A stretch of 64,000 bases of DNA, taken from positions 62,001 to 126,000 of the forward strand of contig NZ_QOIM01000018.1 in assembly GCF_003323735.1 (NCBI RefSeq), given 5' to 3'. Shown piece by piece: positions 10,796 to 18,894 of the stretch. The position numbers were made by a program, and so were the translations under genes. The first letter of the stretch is position 1. Every line of letters starts with the position of its first letter. The notes beneath the pieces were generated by a model, which was not told the DNA's origin, searched no databases, and was given only the letters and a program-made list of their open reading frames with translations. This stretch comes from Streptomyces reniochalinae (GTDB lineage: Bacteria > Actinomycetota > Actinomycetes > Streptomycetales > Streptomycetaceae).

Positions 10796-11452
10796 ATGAC
10801 GACGGTCGAGACCGATGAATCCTTCGGTGGCGTCACCCCCGACGCCGCCCGCAGACTGCTGCTGGGCGCCGTGCAGGCCTTCGCCGAACGCGGGTTCCAC
10901 GCCACGACGACCCGCGACATCGCCGGCCGCGCGGGCATGAGCCCGGCGGCGCTCTACATCCACTACAAGACCAAGGAAGAGCTGCTCTTCCACATCAGCA
11001 GGGTCGGCCACGAGCGCTCCGTCGCGGTGCTGACGGAAGCGGCGCAGTCCACCGGGGCCACGCGGAGAGCGGGCGGCGGCGCGCGGGAGGAGAGCACGGG
11101 CGGGAGCGCCCCGCGTCTCGCCCGCGCCGTGCGGGCCTTCGTGCGCTGGCACGCCGAGCACCACACCACCGCGCGGGTGGTGCAGTACGAGCTCGCGGCG
11201 CTCGACGCCGAGCACTACGAGCACATCGTGGCGCTCCGGCGCCGCAGCGAGGAGATCCTGCGCGGCGTACTCGAAGACGGCGTGGCGACGGGCGAGTTCG
11301 ACATCGCGGACATCCGTGGTACGGCGCTGGCGGTGATGTCGCTGTGCATCGACGTCGCGCGCTGGTTCAGCCCCGAAGGCCGCCGGACACCGGACGAGAT
11401 CGGCGCGCTCTACGCCGACCTGGCCTTGCGCATGGCGGGCCACAGGGCCTGA
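10796..11452 (+). CDS. TetR-family regulator
   Basis: A 218-residue protein. The N-terminal helix-turn-helix covers about residues 15-65, with recognition region TTRDIAGRAGMSPAALYIHYKTKEELLF. The ligand domain (TetR_C-like) begins near residue 70 and holds an odd Gly/Arg-rich linker RRAGGGAREESTGGSAPR. The type resembles regulators of lipid and acyl-CoA genes. It is preceded by the palindrome at 10761 and faces the MaoC gene convergently. The shared operator points to MaoC as a target. The ligand is unknown; an acyl-CoA is a reasonable guess. Confidence 0.85.
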   Translation: MTTVETDESFGGVTPDAARRLLLGAVQAFAERGFHATTTRDIAGRAGMSPAALYIHYKTKEELLFHISRVGHERSVAVLTEAAQSTGATRRAGGGAREESTGGSAPRLARAVRAFVRWHAEHHTTARVVQYELAALDAEHYEHIVALRRRSEEILRGVLEDGVATGEFDIADIRGTALAVMSLCIDVARWFSPEGRRTPDEIGALYADLALRMAGHRA

Positions 11453-11468
11453 CCCGGGGCCGCGCGCC

Positions 11469-11490
11469 GGCACGGCCGCCCGGCCGTGCC
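11469..11490. terminator. Hairpin between convergent TetR and MaoC genes
   Basis: A 10-bp self-complementary arm GGCACGGCCG / CGGCCGTGCC with only two bases between the arms, so a few central pairs must open to form a loop. It sits in the 58-bp gap between two convergent stop codons and probably ends transcription from both sides. Confidence 0.55.
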
Positions 11491-11510
11491 CGTGCCGGAC
11501 GGCCCGGGGC

Positions 11511-11975
11511 TCACCAGTAGTAGCGGCTGAGGCTCTCCGCGACGCACACCGGTTTGCCGCCGCCCTCGCGCTCGACCGTCACCTGCGCGGCGACCTGCAC
11601 GCCGCCGTCCGACGCCTCGCTCACGTCCGTCAGCGTCGCGCGGGCCCGCACGCGGGATCCCGAGGGCACGGGGGAGGGGAAACGCACCTTGTTGACGCCG
11701 TAGTTGACGCCCATCTTCATGCCTTCGACGCGCATGATCTGCGGCACCAGAGCGGGCAGCAGGGAGAGGGTCAGGTAGCCGTGCGCGATGGTGCCGCCGA
11801 ACGGGCCGCCGGCGGCGCGCTCCGGGTCCACGTGGATCCACTGGTGGTCGCCCGTCGCGTCGGCGAACAGGTCGATCCGCTTCTGGTCGACCTCGAGCCA
11901 GTCGCTGCCGCCCAGTTCCTCGCCGACCGCTGCCCGCAGCTCGTCGGCCGAGGTGAAGACCCGGGGTTCCGCCAT
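11511..11975 (-). CDS. MaoC-like (R)-specific enoyl-CoA hydratase
   Basis: A 154-residue protein from ATG 11975 with GGAGGA as the ribosome site. It is a single hot-dog domain carrying the hydratase-2 motif FADATGDHQWIHVDPERA, where Asp and His are the catalytic pair, and GTIAHGYLTLSLLP. Such proteins hydrate trans-2-enoyl-CoA to (R)-3-hydroxyacyl-CoA. Length fits the single-domain family. Its promoter holds a 14-bp operator shared with the neighbouring TetR gene. An upstream in-frame extension to 12038 would swallow the operator and is rejected. Confidence 0.88.
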   Translation of the reverse strand: MAEPRVFTSADELRAAVGEELGGSDWLEVDQKRIDLFADATGDHQWIHVDPERAAGGPFGGTIAHGYLTLSLLPALVPQIMRVEGMKMGVNYGVNKVRFPSPVPSGSRVRARATLTDVSEASDGGVQVAAQVTVEREGGGKPVCVAESLSRYYW

Positions 11976-12020
11976 GCGAATATCCTCCCACGCGCGCTGT
12001 GTCATCAAGCGGGGTGCGTC

Positions 12021-12034
12021 TAAGCGGTTGCTCA
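12021..12034. promoter_or_regulatory. Putative TetR operator, copy 2
   Basis: TAAGCGGTTGCTCA lies 46 bp upstream of the MaoC start codon and matches the TetR promoter site (TAAGCGGCCGCTCA) in 12 of 14 positions, with only the two central bases changed. Position in the MaoC promoter fits a repressor site. Confidence 0.65.
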
Positions 12035-12104
12035 GCACTCGTGGGTCAGCATGCCAGCACGTTCCACCGGTACGCCAGCCCCGTCCCGAGGAGCGGGTGG
12101 GACC

Positions 12105-12686
12105 TCAGCCCTGGGAGGGGAGCGGGGAACTGAAGCCGAGCCGGGCGGCGGCGCCCGGGCGGTGGGCCCTGCGCGGCTCGCGCCGGCCCGCGCCCTCCGT
12201 ACGGATCTCCGTACGCGCACCGCCGGGGTCGAGGCGCAGACCGCGGCGCTGCGGCGGGATCTCGCACACGTCCATCACGGAGATCAGACGGCGCAGTACG
12301 TCGGCGAGGCGCGGTGTCGGCGGCTGCGACGGATCGCACCGCAGCAGCGATCTGCCGCCCCAGGTGAGGCGGTGCCACTCGTCCAGCGCCGTCGGCTGTC
12401 TGATGCCGTCCCGCTTCTCCCGCTTGCGGCGGGCGGCGACTTCCGACTCGTAGCTGAGCCAGACCGCGCGGGCCTCTTCGAGTTCCTCCAGCGCCGCGAC
12501 GAGCAGCGCGGGATCCGGCTCCCGGTCGTCGGGGTGGAACCCGGCGTTGGCGCACAGGTGCTGCCACGTGGCGCGGTGGCCGTACGGCGCGAACCGCTCC
12601 AGGCACTTGCGCAGGGCCTGCCGCCGTTGCGACGGGTCTCTGTCAGGGTCACGGACTTGTCGAGCGAGCGCTCTGAAACCGGCCAA
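12105..12686 (-). CDS. Conserved hypothetical protein, TTG start
   Basis: A 193-residue soluble protein without a recognised domain. The start is TTG 12686, chosen because GGAGGTG lies 8 bases upstream and no ATG or GTG in this frame fits better. It contains an acidic helix (ALEELEEARAVWL), a basic stretch (ARRKREKRDG) and the phrase LDEWHRLTWGGRSLLRCDPSQPP. It is probably cytoplasmic. Coding periodicity looks good, but function is unknown. The neighbours (MaoC upstream on the other side of a promoter gap, SDR operon divergent) give no clear clue. Confidence 0.55.
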   Translation of the reverse strand: MAGFRALARQVRDPDRDPSQRRQALRKCLERFAPYGHRATWQHLCANAGFHPDDREPDPALLVAALEELEEARAVWLSYESEVAARRKREKRDGIRQPTALDEWHRLTWGGRSLLRCDPSQPPTPRLADVLRRLISVMDVCEIPPQRRGLRLDPGGARTEIRTEGAGRREPRRAHRPGAAARLGFSSPLPSQG

Positions 12687-13122
12687 TCATCCCACCTCCG
12701 GCGGAGAGGACCCGTGTCGTCGAGGATGTGACGTACGACCCCGCGTCGCGGATCCGTCTCCGGCGATGCTTTTTTCGCGCGGGCAGCGCGCAGTTGCTTC
12801 GGCGTGGCGGATTACCCCGGAAACGGGCCGCTATTCCTGTAAGGGACGGTTTCCCGCCTCACCGGACGCAGCCGCTTCCGTGCTCTCCACCCGTCACGCG
12901 CACGCGCCGCCGCGCGCCGCGCACATCCGGGAGAACGAGCCCTGGCCCGCTGTCGTTCCCGAACCTGTGTCGGACCGTCGTCCAGATTGTCGAAGCACCC
13001 CTTCCGCAACAACATACCGACTGGTTAGTCTGCCGGGCGGGCGCGCGGTCGGCACCACCCGCCGCACGGGCCCGCAACGGGGCCCGAAGAGAACGAGCCC
13101 GCACACCTGAAAGGCGCAGCCG
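12687..13122. other. 436-bp intergenic region with no supported gene
   Basis: This gap separates the TTG-start gene and the SDR operon. Short open frames here lack ribosome sites and codon periodicity. Visible elements are a T6 run at 12770-12775, a stretch around 12820-12855 with inverted pieces (GGAAACGGG and GACGGTTTCC), and the candidate regulator site at 13014-13030. It probably holds promoters for both directions; an unannotated small RNA cannot be excluded. Confidence 0.5.
13014..13030. promoter_or_regulatory. Candidate TetR operator before SDR/acyl-CoA ligase operon
   Basis: ATACCGACTGGTTAGTC contains the inverted arms GACT/AGTC around GGTT. Its left half ATACCGACT is identical to that of the palindrome at 23086-23103 before the acyl-CoA dehydrogenase operon. 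It lies 93 bp upstream of the SDR start codon. It is a candidate site for the TetR regulator encoded inside this operon. Confidence 0.5.
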
Positions 13123-13983
13123 ATGAAGTCTTTGCGCGACAGTGCCGTCGTCGTCACCGGGGCGGGTGGCGGTATCGGAGCGGCCCTTGCCCGCAGATTC
13201 GCCGCCGAGGGCGCCTCGGTCGCCGTGAACGACCTCGACGCCGCGGCCGCCGAGGCCGTCGCCGAGGAGACCGGCGGCATCGCGGTCCCCGGCGACGCCG
13301 CCACGGTCGCCTCTCGCGCGCGCGAAGCGCTCGGCGGAACGGTCGACATCTTCTGCGCCAACGCGGGAGCGGGCACCGAGGGCGGCCCCGACGCGCCCGA
13401 CGCGCTGTGGGACGCCACCTGGGACCTCAACGTCATGGCGCACGTGCGGGCGGCCCGCGAACTGCTGCCGGGCTGGCTGGAGCGCGGGCAGGGCCGCTTC
13501 GTCTCCACCGTCTCGGCGGCCGGCCTGCTGACGATGGTGGGCTCGGCCCCCTACAGCGTCACCAAGCACGCGGCGCTGGCGTTCGCCGAGTGGCTGTCGG
13601 TCACCTATCGGCACCGCGGCGTGGACGTCCACGCCATCTGCCCCGAGGGCGTCCGCACGGACATGCTCACGACCACCGGAACGGCCGGGGACATCGTGCT
13701 CCGTCCCGGCGCCATCGACCCGGAGGCCGTCGCCGACGCGCTGTTCGCGGCGTTCGACGAGGGCCGGTTCCTCGTCCTGCCGCACCCCACCACGCAGAGT
13801 CTCTACGCCGCGCGCGCCGGTGACACGGACACCTGGCTGAGCGGGATGAACCGCTTGCAGCAGAAGGTCGAGCGCGCGGAGGCGCGCGTCCGAGGCGGCG
13901 CGCAGACCGAAGCCGAACCGGCAACCGGACAGGCGGCCCGGCCGGCAGCCGAACCGGAAGTCGCAGAGGGGGAGCGAGCATGA
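13123..13983 (+). CDS. Short-chain dehydrogenase/reductase
   Basis: A 286-residue classical SDR. Cofactor motif TGAGGGIGAA lies near residues 12-21, NAG follows, and the catalytic Tyr144-x3-Lys148 is in YSVTK. An extended C-terminal tail of about 40 residues is rich in Glu/Ala/Pro (EAEPATGQAARPAAEPE) and looks disordered, which is unusual for the family. First gene of an operon: its stop overlaps the acyl-CoA ligase start by four bases (ATGA). Likely oxidises or reduces a hydroxy/keto lipid intermediate; the substrate is unknown. Confidence 0.85.
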   Translation: MKSLRDSAVVVTGAGGGIGAALARRFAAEGASVAVNDLDAAAAEAVAEETGGIAVPGDAATVASRAREALGGTVDIFCANAGAGTEGGPDAPDALWDATWDLNVMAHVRAARELLPGWLERGQGRFVSTVSAAGLLTMVGSAPYSVTKHAALAFAEWLSVTYRHRGVDVHAICPEGVRTDMLTTTGTAGDIVLRPGAIDPEAVADALFAAFDEGRFLVLPHPTTQSLYAARAGDTDTWLSGMNRLQQKVERAEARVRGGAQTEAEPATGQAARPAAEPEVAEGERA

Positions 13984-15650
13984 CACCGTCCGGTCTCACC
14001 TACGAGGACAAGCCCTGGCTCGCCCAGCTCACCGCCGCGCAGCGGGCCCCCGTCAGCCCGCCGGAGACGCTGCTGCACGCCTTCCGCGCGGCGGCCTGCG
14101 AGGTGCCCGAACGCACCGCGCTCGCCTACTTCGACGGCCGGCTCACCTACGCCGAGACCGACGCGCTCTCCGACGCCGTGGCCGCCCACCTGGCCGGGCG
14201 CGGGCTGCGGCACGGCGACAGGGTCGCCGTGATGTTGCAGAACACCCCGCACTACGTGCTCGCGCTGCTCGGCGCCTGGAAGGCCGGCGGCACCGTCGTG
14301 CCCGTCAACCCGATGTACAAGGAGGGCGAGGTCGCCCACGTGCTCGCCGACGCGGAGGTCTCCGCGCTGGTGTGCTCGGACCTCGCCTGGGAGAGCCGGC
14401 TGCGCGCCACGGCCCAGGGCACCGGCGTGCACACCGTTTTGACCGCCTGTGAGCGGGACCTGCAAACACGCGACGACGCGCGCGTACTCGACTTCGCGCG
14501 GTGCGCACCCGCGCCCGACGCCACCGACCTGCTCGCGGCCGCGCGCTCCGGCGCGCCCGCACCCGCCGGGCGGGAGGTGACCGGCGCCGACATCGCCCTC
14601 ATCAGCTACACCTCCGGCACCAGCGGCGCCCCCAAGGGTGCCATGAACACGCACGCCAACATCTCCTTCAACGCGGAACGGCAGCGGGTCGGCTCCGGCC
14701 TGCCCGAGGGCTCCACCGTCTTCGCGCTGGCGCCCCTGTTCCACATCACCGGCATGGTCGCCCAGCTGTCGGGCTGCCTCGCCAACAAGGGCACGCTGGC
14801 ACTCGCCTACAGGTTCGAGGCGGGCGTCGTCCTCGACGCCTTCCTGGAACACCGGCCCGCCTTCACCGTCGGCCCCTCCACCGCGTTCATGGCACTGGCC
14901 GCGCACCCGGACGTGACCCGCGAGCACTTCAGCTCCTTCCGGCACATCTCCTCGGGCGGCGCGCCCCTGCCGCCGGCGCTGGTGGACGAGTTCCGCGCCG
15001 CGTTCGGCCCCTACATCGGCAACGGTTACGGGCTGACCGAGTGCACCGCGCCCTGCGCCTCCGTACCGCCGGGCAGGCAGGCACCGGTCGACCCCGCCTC
15101 CGGCACCCTCGCGGTGGGCGTGCCAGGCCCCGACACCCTCGTACGCATCCTGGACGAGGCGGGCTCGCCGGTTCCCCTCACAGAGCAGGGCGAGATCGCC
15201 GTGCGCGGCCCGCAGGTCGTCCCGGGCTACTGGCGGCGGCCCGAGGCCAGCGCCGCCGCCATGCCCGACGGCGAACTGCGCACCGGCGACATCGGGTTCA
15301 TGGACGAGGACGGCTGGCTGTACGTCGTCGACCGCAAGAAGGACATGATCAACGCCGCCGGGTTCAAGGTGTGGCCCCGCGAGGTCGAGGACGTCCTGTA
15401 CGCGCACCCCGCCGTCCGCGAGGCCGCCGTCGTCGGCGTCCCGCACGCCTACCGCGGCGAGACCGTCAAGGCGTACGTCAGTCTCCGCGGCGGCGCCGAG
15501 GCGGCGCCCGAGGAGCTGAGCGCCTACTGCGCCGAGCGGCTGGCCGCCTACAAGTATCCCCGCGAGGTGGAGATCCTGGCCGAGCTTCCCAAGACCACCA
15601 GTGGGAAGATCCTGCGGCGGGAGCTGCGCTCCCGCCCCGGGGACGCGTGA
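13980..15650 (+). CDS. Acyl-CoA synthetase / AMP-dependent ligase
   Basis: A 556-residue ANL-family enzyme. The P-loop-like motif is SYTSGTSGAPKGAMNTH, the adenylate motif is GYGLTECTA, the hinge is DRKKDMINAAGFKVWPREVE, and the catalytic lysine block is KTTSGKILRREL. It activates a carboxylic acid with ATP and transfers it to CoA. It resembles medium/long-chain fatty acid CoA ligases, but chain length is not readable. It is translationally coupled to the SDR before it, followed by the TetR and oxidoreductase genes, giving a lipid or aromatic-acid degradation unit. Confidence 0.92.
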   Translation: MTPSGLTYEDKPWLAQLTAAQRAPVSPPETLLHAFRAAACEVPERTALAYFDGRLTYAETDALSDAVAAHLAGRGLRHGDRVAVMLQNTPHYVLALLGAWKAGGTVVPVNPMYKEGEVAHVLADAEVSALVCSDLAWESRLRATAQGTGVHTVLTACERDLQTRDDARVLDFARCAPAPDATDLLAAARSGAPAPAGREVTGADIALISYTSGTSGAPKGAMNTHANISFNAERQRVGSGLPEGSTVFALAPLFHITGMVAQLSGCLANKGTLALAYRFEAGVVLDAFLEHRPAFTVGPSTAFMALAAHPDVTREHFSSFRHISSGGAPLPPALVDEFRAAFGPYIGNGYGLTECTAPCASVPPGRQAPVDPASGTLAVGVPGPDTLVRILDEAGSPVPLTEQGEIAVRGPQVVPGYWRRPEASAAAMPDGELRTGDIGFMDEDGWLYVVDRKKDMINAAGFKVWPREVEDVLYAHPAVREAAVVGVPHAYRGETVKAYVSLRGGAEAAPEELSAYCAERLAAYKYPREVEILAELPKTTSGKILRRELRSRPGDA

Positions 15651-15708
15651 GCGTGCGACCGCGGCGGACCGCGGCGGCCCCGCTCGGTGAACGACGAAGG
15701 AGAGGCAG

Positions 15709-16362
15709 GTGACGGCCATGGCGGCCAGGGCCGGTTCGGCAGGTCGGGACGGTGCGGCGGCGCCGGCGGGCGCGGACGGTTCGGGCGGCACTCCGGCGCC
15801 CGTCCCGCAGCGCCTGATGGAGGCCGCCACCCGCCTCTTCGCCCAGCAGGGCTACGACCGCACCTCCGTGCAGGAGATCGTGGAGGCGGCGGGCGTCACC
15901 AAGGGCGCCCTCTACCACTACTTCGGCTCCAAGGACGACCTGCTCCACGAGATCTACAGCCGCCTGCTGCGGCTCCAGCAGGAACGGCTCGACCTGCTCG
16001 CCGGGCGCCAGGCCCCCGTCGAGGACCGGCTGCGGCAGGCCGCCGCCGACGTCGTGGTCACCACCATCGACAACCTCGACGACGCCATGATCTTCTTCCG
16101 CTCCATGCACCAGCTCTCGCCCGAGAAGCAGAGACAGGTGCGCGCCGAGCGGCGCCGCTACCACGAGAGGTTCCGCGCGCTGATCGAAGAGGGCCAGCGC
16201 GGCGGGGTGTTCAGCGACGTCACCCCCGCCGACCTCGTCGTGGACTACCACTTCGGATCCGTGCACCACCTCAGCAGCTGGTACCGGCCCGGCGGCCGGC
16301 TGACCCCCCAGGAGGTGGCCGACCACCTGGCCGGCCTGCTGCTGCGCTCCCTGCGTCCCTGA
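15709..16362 (+). CDS. TetR-family regulator of the lipid operon
   Basis: A 217-residue protein from GTG 15709 with GGAGAGGCAG upstream; ATG 15718 is an alternative. After a flexible Ala/Gly leader of about 33 residues, the DNA-binding domain (34-80) reads TSVQEIVEAAGVTKGALYHYFGSKDDLLHEIY. The C-terminal domain is of the KstR2-like/TetR_C type. It lies inside the SDR-ligase-oxidoreductase operon, so it probably represses that operon. The half-matching ATACCGACT sites before this operon and the acyl-CoA dehydrogenase operon are the natural candidates for its binding sites. Confidence 0.87.
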   Translation: MTAMAARAGSAGRDGAAAPAGADGSGGTPAPVPQRLMEAATRLFAQQGYDRTSVQEIVEAAGVTKGALYHYFGSKDDLLHEIYSRLLRLQQERLDLLAGRQAPVEDRLRQAAADVVVTTIDNLDDAMIFFRSMHQLSPEKQRQVRAERRRYHERFRALIEEGQRGGVFSDVTPADLVVDYHFGSVHHLSSWYRPGGRLTPQEVADHLAGLLLRSLRP

Positions 16363-16407
16363 AGCTGCGGGCACCTTGCGCCCGCCCCGTCAACGAGAGG
16401 AAAGTCC

Positions 16408-17376
16408 GTGCGAGCCTGGCGCGTCCACACCAACGGCGAACCCCGCGACGTGATGCGGCTGGAGGAGATACCCGACCCGGAACCTGGCGAGGGCCAGTTG
16501 CTGGTACGGGTGCGGGCCGCGAACATCAACTACCCGGACGCCCTGCTGTGCCGCGGCGAGTACCAGGTCCGTCCCTCCCTGCCGTTCACGCCCGGCGTCG
16601 AGCTGTGCGGCGAGATCGTCGGCGGGCCCCGCGCGGGCGAACGCGTACTCGGAGCGCCCGAGCTGCCCTGCGGTGCCCTCGGTCAGCTGGCCGTCGTCAG
16701 CGAGGCGAGCGCCAGGCCCGCGCCCGAGGCGCTGGACGACGCCGAGGCCGCCGCCTTGCACATCGGGTACCAGACGGGATGGTTCGGTCTGCACCGCCGT
16801 GCCGGCCTCCGCGCGGGCGAGACCCTGCTCGTGCACGCCGCCGCCGGTGGCGTCGGCAGCGCCGCCGTACAGCTGGGCAAGGCCGCGGGAGCGCGGGTGG
16901 TGGGCGTCGTCGGCGGCGAGGCGAAGGCCGCGGTGGCCCGCGAGCTGGGCTGCGACGTCGTCGTCGACCGGCGCAGCGACGACGTCGTGCGCGCGGTGAA
17001 GGAGGCCACCGGCGGCGCGGGCGCCGACGTGGTCTACGACCCGGTGGGCGGTGACGCCTACGCCGCCTCCGCCAAGTGTGTCGCCTTCGAGGGCCGCATC
17101 GTGGTCGTCGGCTTCGCGAGCGGCGCCGTACCCACGCCGGGGCTCAACCACGCGCTGGTCAAGAACTACTCCATCCTCGGCCTGCACTGGGGCCTGTACG
17201 CGCAGCGGGACCCCGCCGCGGTCGACAGCTGCCACGAGGCGCTGACCGCGCTCGCGGCCGAGGGCCTGATCAAGCCCCTGGTGAGCGAGCGCGTCGCCCT
17301 GGATGGCGCAGCCGACGCGGTCCAGCGCGTCTTCGACGGCGTCACCACGGGGCGCGTCGTGGTCCTGCCGGGCTGA
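16408..17376 (+). CDS. NAD(P)H:quinone oxidoreductase-like MDR protein
   Basis: A 322-residue zinc-free medium-chain reductase from GTG 16408 with GAGAGGAAAG before it. The family opening ANINYPDALLCRGEYQ and the nucleotide site AAAGGVGSAAVQLGKAAGA are present. Zinc ligands are absent. Members reduce quinones or enoyl thioesters with NADPH. It is the last gene of the operon, 45 bp after the TetR gene. In a lipid context, enoyl-CoA or enone reduction is possible. Confidence 0.87.
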   Translation: MRAWRVHTNGEPRDVMRLEEIPDPEPGEGQLLVRVRAANINYPDALLCRGEYQVRPSLPFTPGVELCGEIVGGPRAGERVLGAPELPCGALGQLAVVSEASARPAPEALDDAEAAALHIGYQTGWFGLHRRAGLRAGETLLVHAAAGGVGSAAVQLGKAAGARVVGVVGGEAKAAVARELGCDVVVDRRSDDVVRAVKEATGGAGADVVYDPVGGDAYAASAKCVAFEGRIVVVGFASGAVPTPGLNHALVKNYSILGLHWGLYAQRDPAAVDSCHEALTALAAEGLIKPLVSERVALDGAADAVQRVFDGVTTGRVVVLPG

Positions 17377-17588
17377 CCTGCCGGGCTGGCCTCTGGTACC
17401 GGCCCGCTTCCGCGACGGCGAGGAAGTGCGTACCGCTTGCGGATCCACGCGGACTTACCTCGGATGACGACTGCGGGTTGTGGGCTGCCGGCAGGTCGGT
17501 TGTTTGACGTGCTCTTCCTCTGTCCGCTTGTCTCTCCCCGGTCGACGTCAGCCGGTGCGAGTGGGGCCTCAGAGGGAGTGCGCTGAGC

Positions 17589-18830
17589 ATGGAGGGCAGG
17601 AGACGGCTGGGCCGGCGGTTCGGCTGGCTGTGGGCGTCATACGCGATGAGTGCGTACGGGTCCGGGCTGGGGTTCGGGGCGTTGCCGCTGATCGCGGTGC
17701 TGGTCTTGCGTGCCGGGCCCGCTGAGGTGTCCGCGCTGTCGGCGGTGGGGCCTGCGGTGGGCGCGCTGATCGCGGTGCCGCTCGCGCCGTGGGTGGAGCA
17801 CCGGCGCAAGCGCCCGGTCATGATCGCGATGGACCTCGCCCGGTTCGCGGCCATGGCGACGGTCCCCGTCGCCTATGCCTTCGGGTGGCTCGGTTTCGTC
17901 CAACTGCTCGTGGTCTCGGCTGCGGTCGCCGCGGCCAAGATCGCGTTCAACGCGGCGAGCGGTGCCTACCTCAAGGCCCTCGTCCGACCGGACGACCTGC
18001 TCGTCGCCAACGCGCGGTTCGAGTCGACGAACTGGAGCTCCATCGCGGTCGGGCCACCGCTGGGCGGGGCGGCGATCGGCCTGTTCGGCCCGGTCACCAC
18101 CGTGGTGGCCGACGCGCTCAGCTACCTGCTCTCCGCGCTCGGCATCACCGCGATCCGCGGCCGGGAACAAGCACCGCGAACGGCCGGCAAGAGCCCGCTG
18201 GGGGCAGGCGCACTGTTCGCCGGCTGGCGACACATCATGGGCCACCCCGGTCTGCGGCCCCTCCACCTCAACCAGATGCTCGTCGCCGGTCTGATCATGG
18301 CCACCGAGCCGCTGCTGGCCGTGCTCCTGCTGCGCCAACTCGGATTCCCGCCCTGGCAGTACGCCCTCGCCTTCGCCGCCCCCTGCCTCGGCGGACTGAT
18401 CGGCTCCCGGCTGGCCCGCCGTGTCGTGGCACGCTTCGGCCGGCACCGGGTGTTCCGGACCGTCGGTACTCTGCTCGCCGTCTGGCTGATCGGCCTCACC
18501 TTCGTCCGCCCCGGCGTCGTCGGCCTCGTCACCGTGATGGCCGTCGAGCTGGCGATCATCATCAACATGAGCCTGTACAGCCCGGTGCTCGCCACCTACC
18601 GGCTCGAACACACCCCCGAGCATCTTCTCGCCCGCACGCTGTCGGCCTGGTCGATCGGCCAGCAGGCGTCCATCGCCCTGCTCACCGCACTCGCCGGGCT
18701 GCTCGCCGACGTCACCGGCCCACGCACCGCTCTCACAGTCGCGGGACTGCTCATCCTCACGACGCCGCTCCTGCTTCCCCGGCAGGACCAGCCGTCGCAG
18801 CCCGAGCCGGAACCGTCCCGCAGCCACTGA
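17589..18830 (+). CDS. MFS transporter (EntS-like exporter)
   Basis: A 413-residue integral membrane protein with about 12 hydrophobic helices. After helix 1 (WLWASYAMSAYGSGLGFGALPLIAVLV) comes the loop WVEHRRKRPVMIAMDL, typical of the MFS_3/EntS branch. FESTNWSSIAVGPPLGG also fits. These are proton-driven exporters of drugs or siderophores. The substrate cannot be told and no biosynthesis genes flank it. The gene stands alone, 212 bp past the quinone oxidoreductase, and is convergent with the flavoprotein gene. Confidence 0.82.
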   Translation: MEGRRRLGRRFGWLWASYAMSAYGSGLGFGALPLIAVLVLRAGPAEVSALSAVGPAVGALIAVPLAPWVEHRRKRPVMIAMDLARFAAMATVPVAYAFGWLGFVQLLVVSAAVAAAKIAFNAASGAYLKALVRPDDLLVANARFESTNWSSIAVGPPLGGAAIGLFGPVTTVVADALSYLLSALGITAIRGREQAPRTAGKSPLGAGALFAGWRHIMGHPGLRPLHLNQMLVAGLIMATEPLLAVLLLRQLGFPPWQYALAFAAPCLGGLIGSRLARRVVARFGRHRVFRTVGTLLAVWLIGLTFVRPGVVGLVTVMAVELAIIINMSLYSPVLATYRLEHTPEHLLARTLSAWSIGQQASIALLTALAGLLADVTGPRTALTVAGLLILTTPLLLPRQDQPSQPEPEPSRSH

Positions 18831-18894
18831 TGCGACACCACACCGCGCCACCCGCGGGCCGCACGATCTGCCACGGATGTTCCTCAACCCCTGG

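Noticed and set aside
13803..15830. 675-codon reverse frame opposite the acyl-CoA ligase
   Set aside because: Antisense shadow of a high-GC gene: no domain, Gly/Ala/Val/Arg-rich composition.
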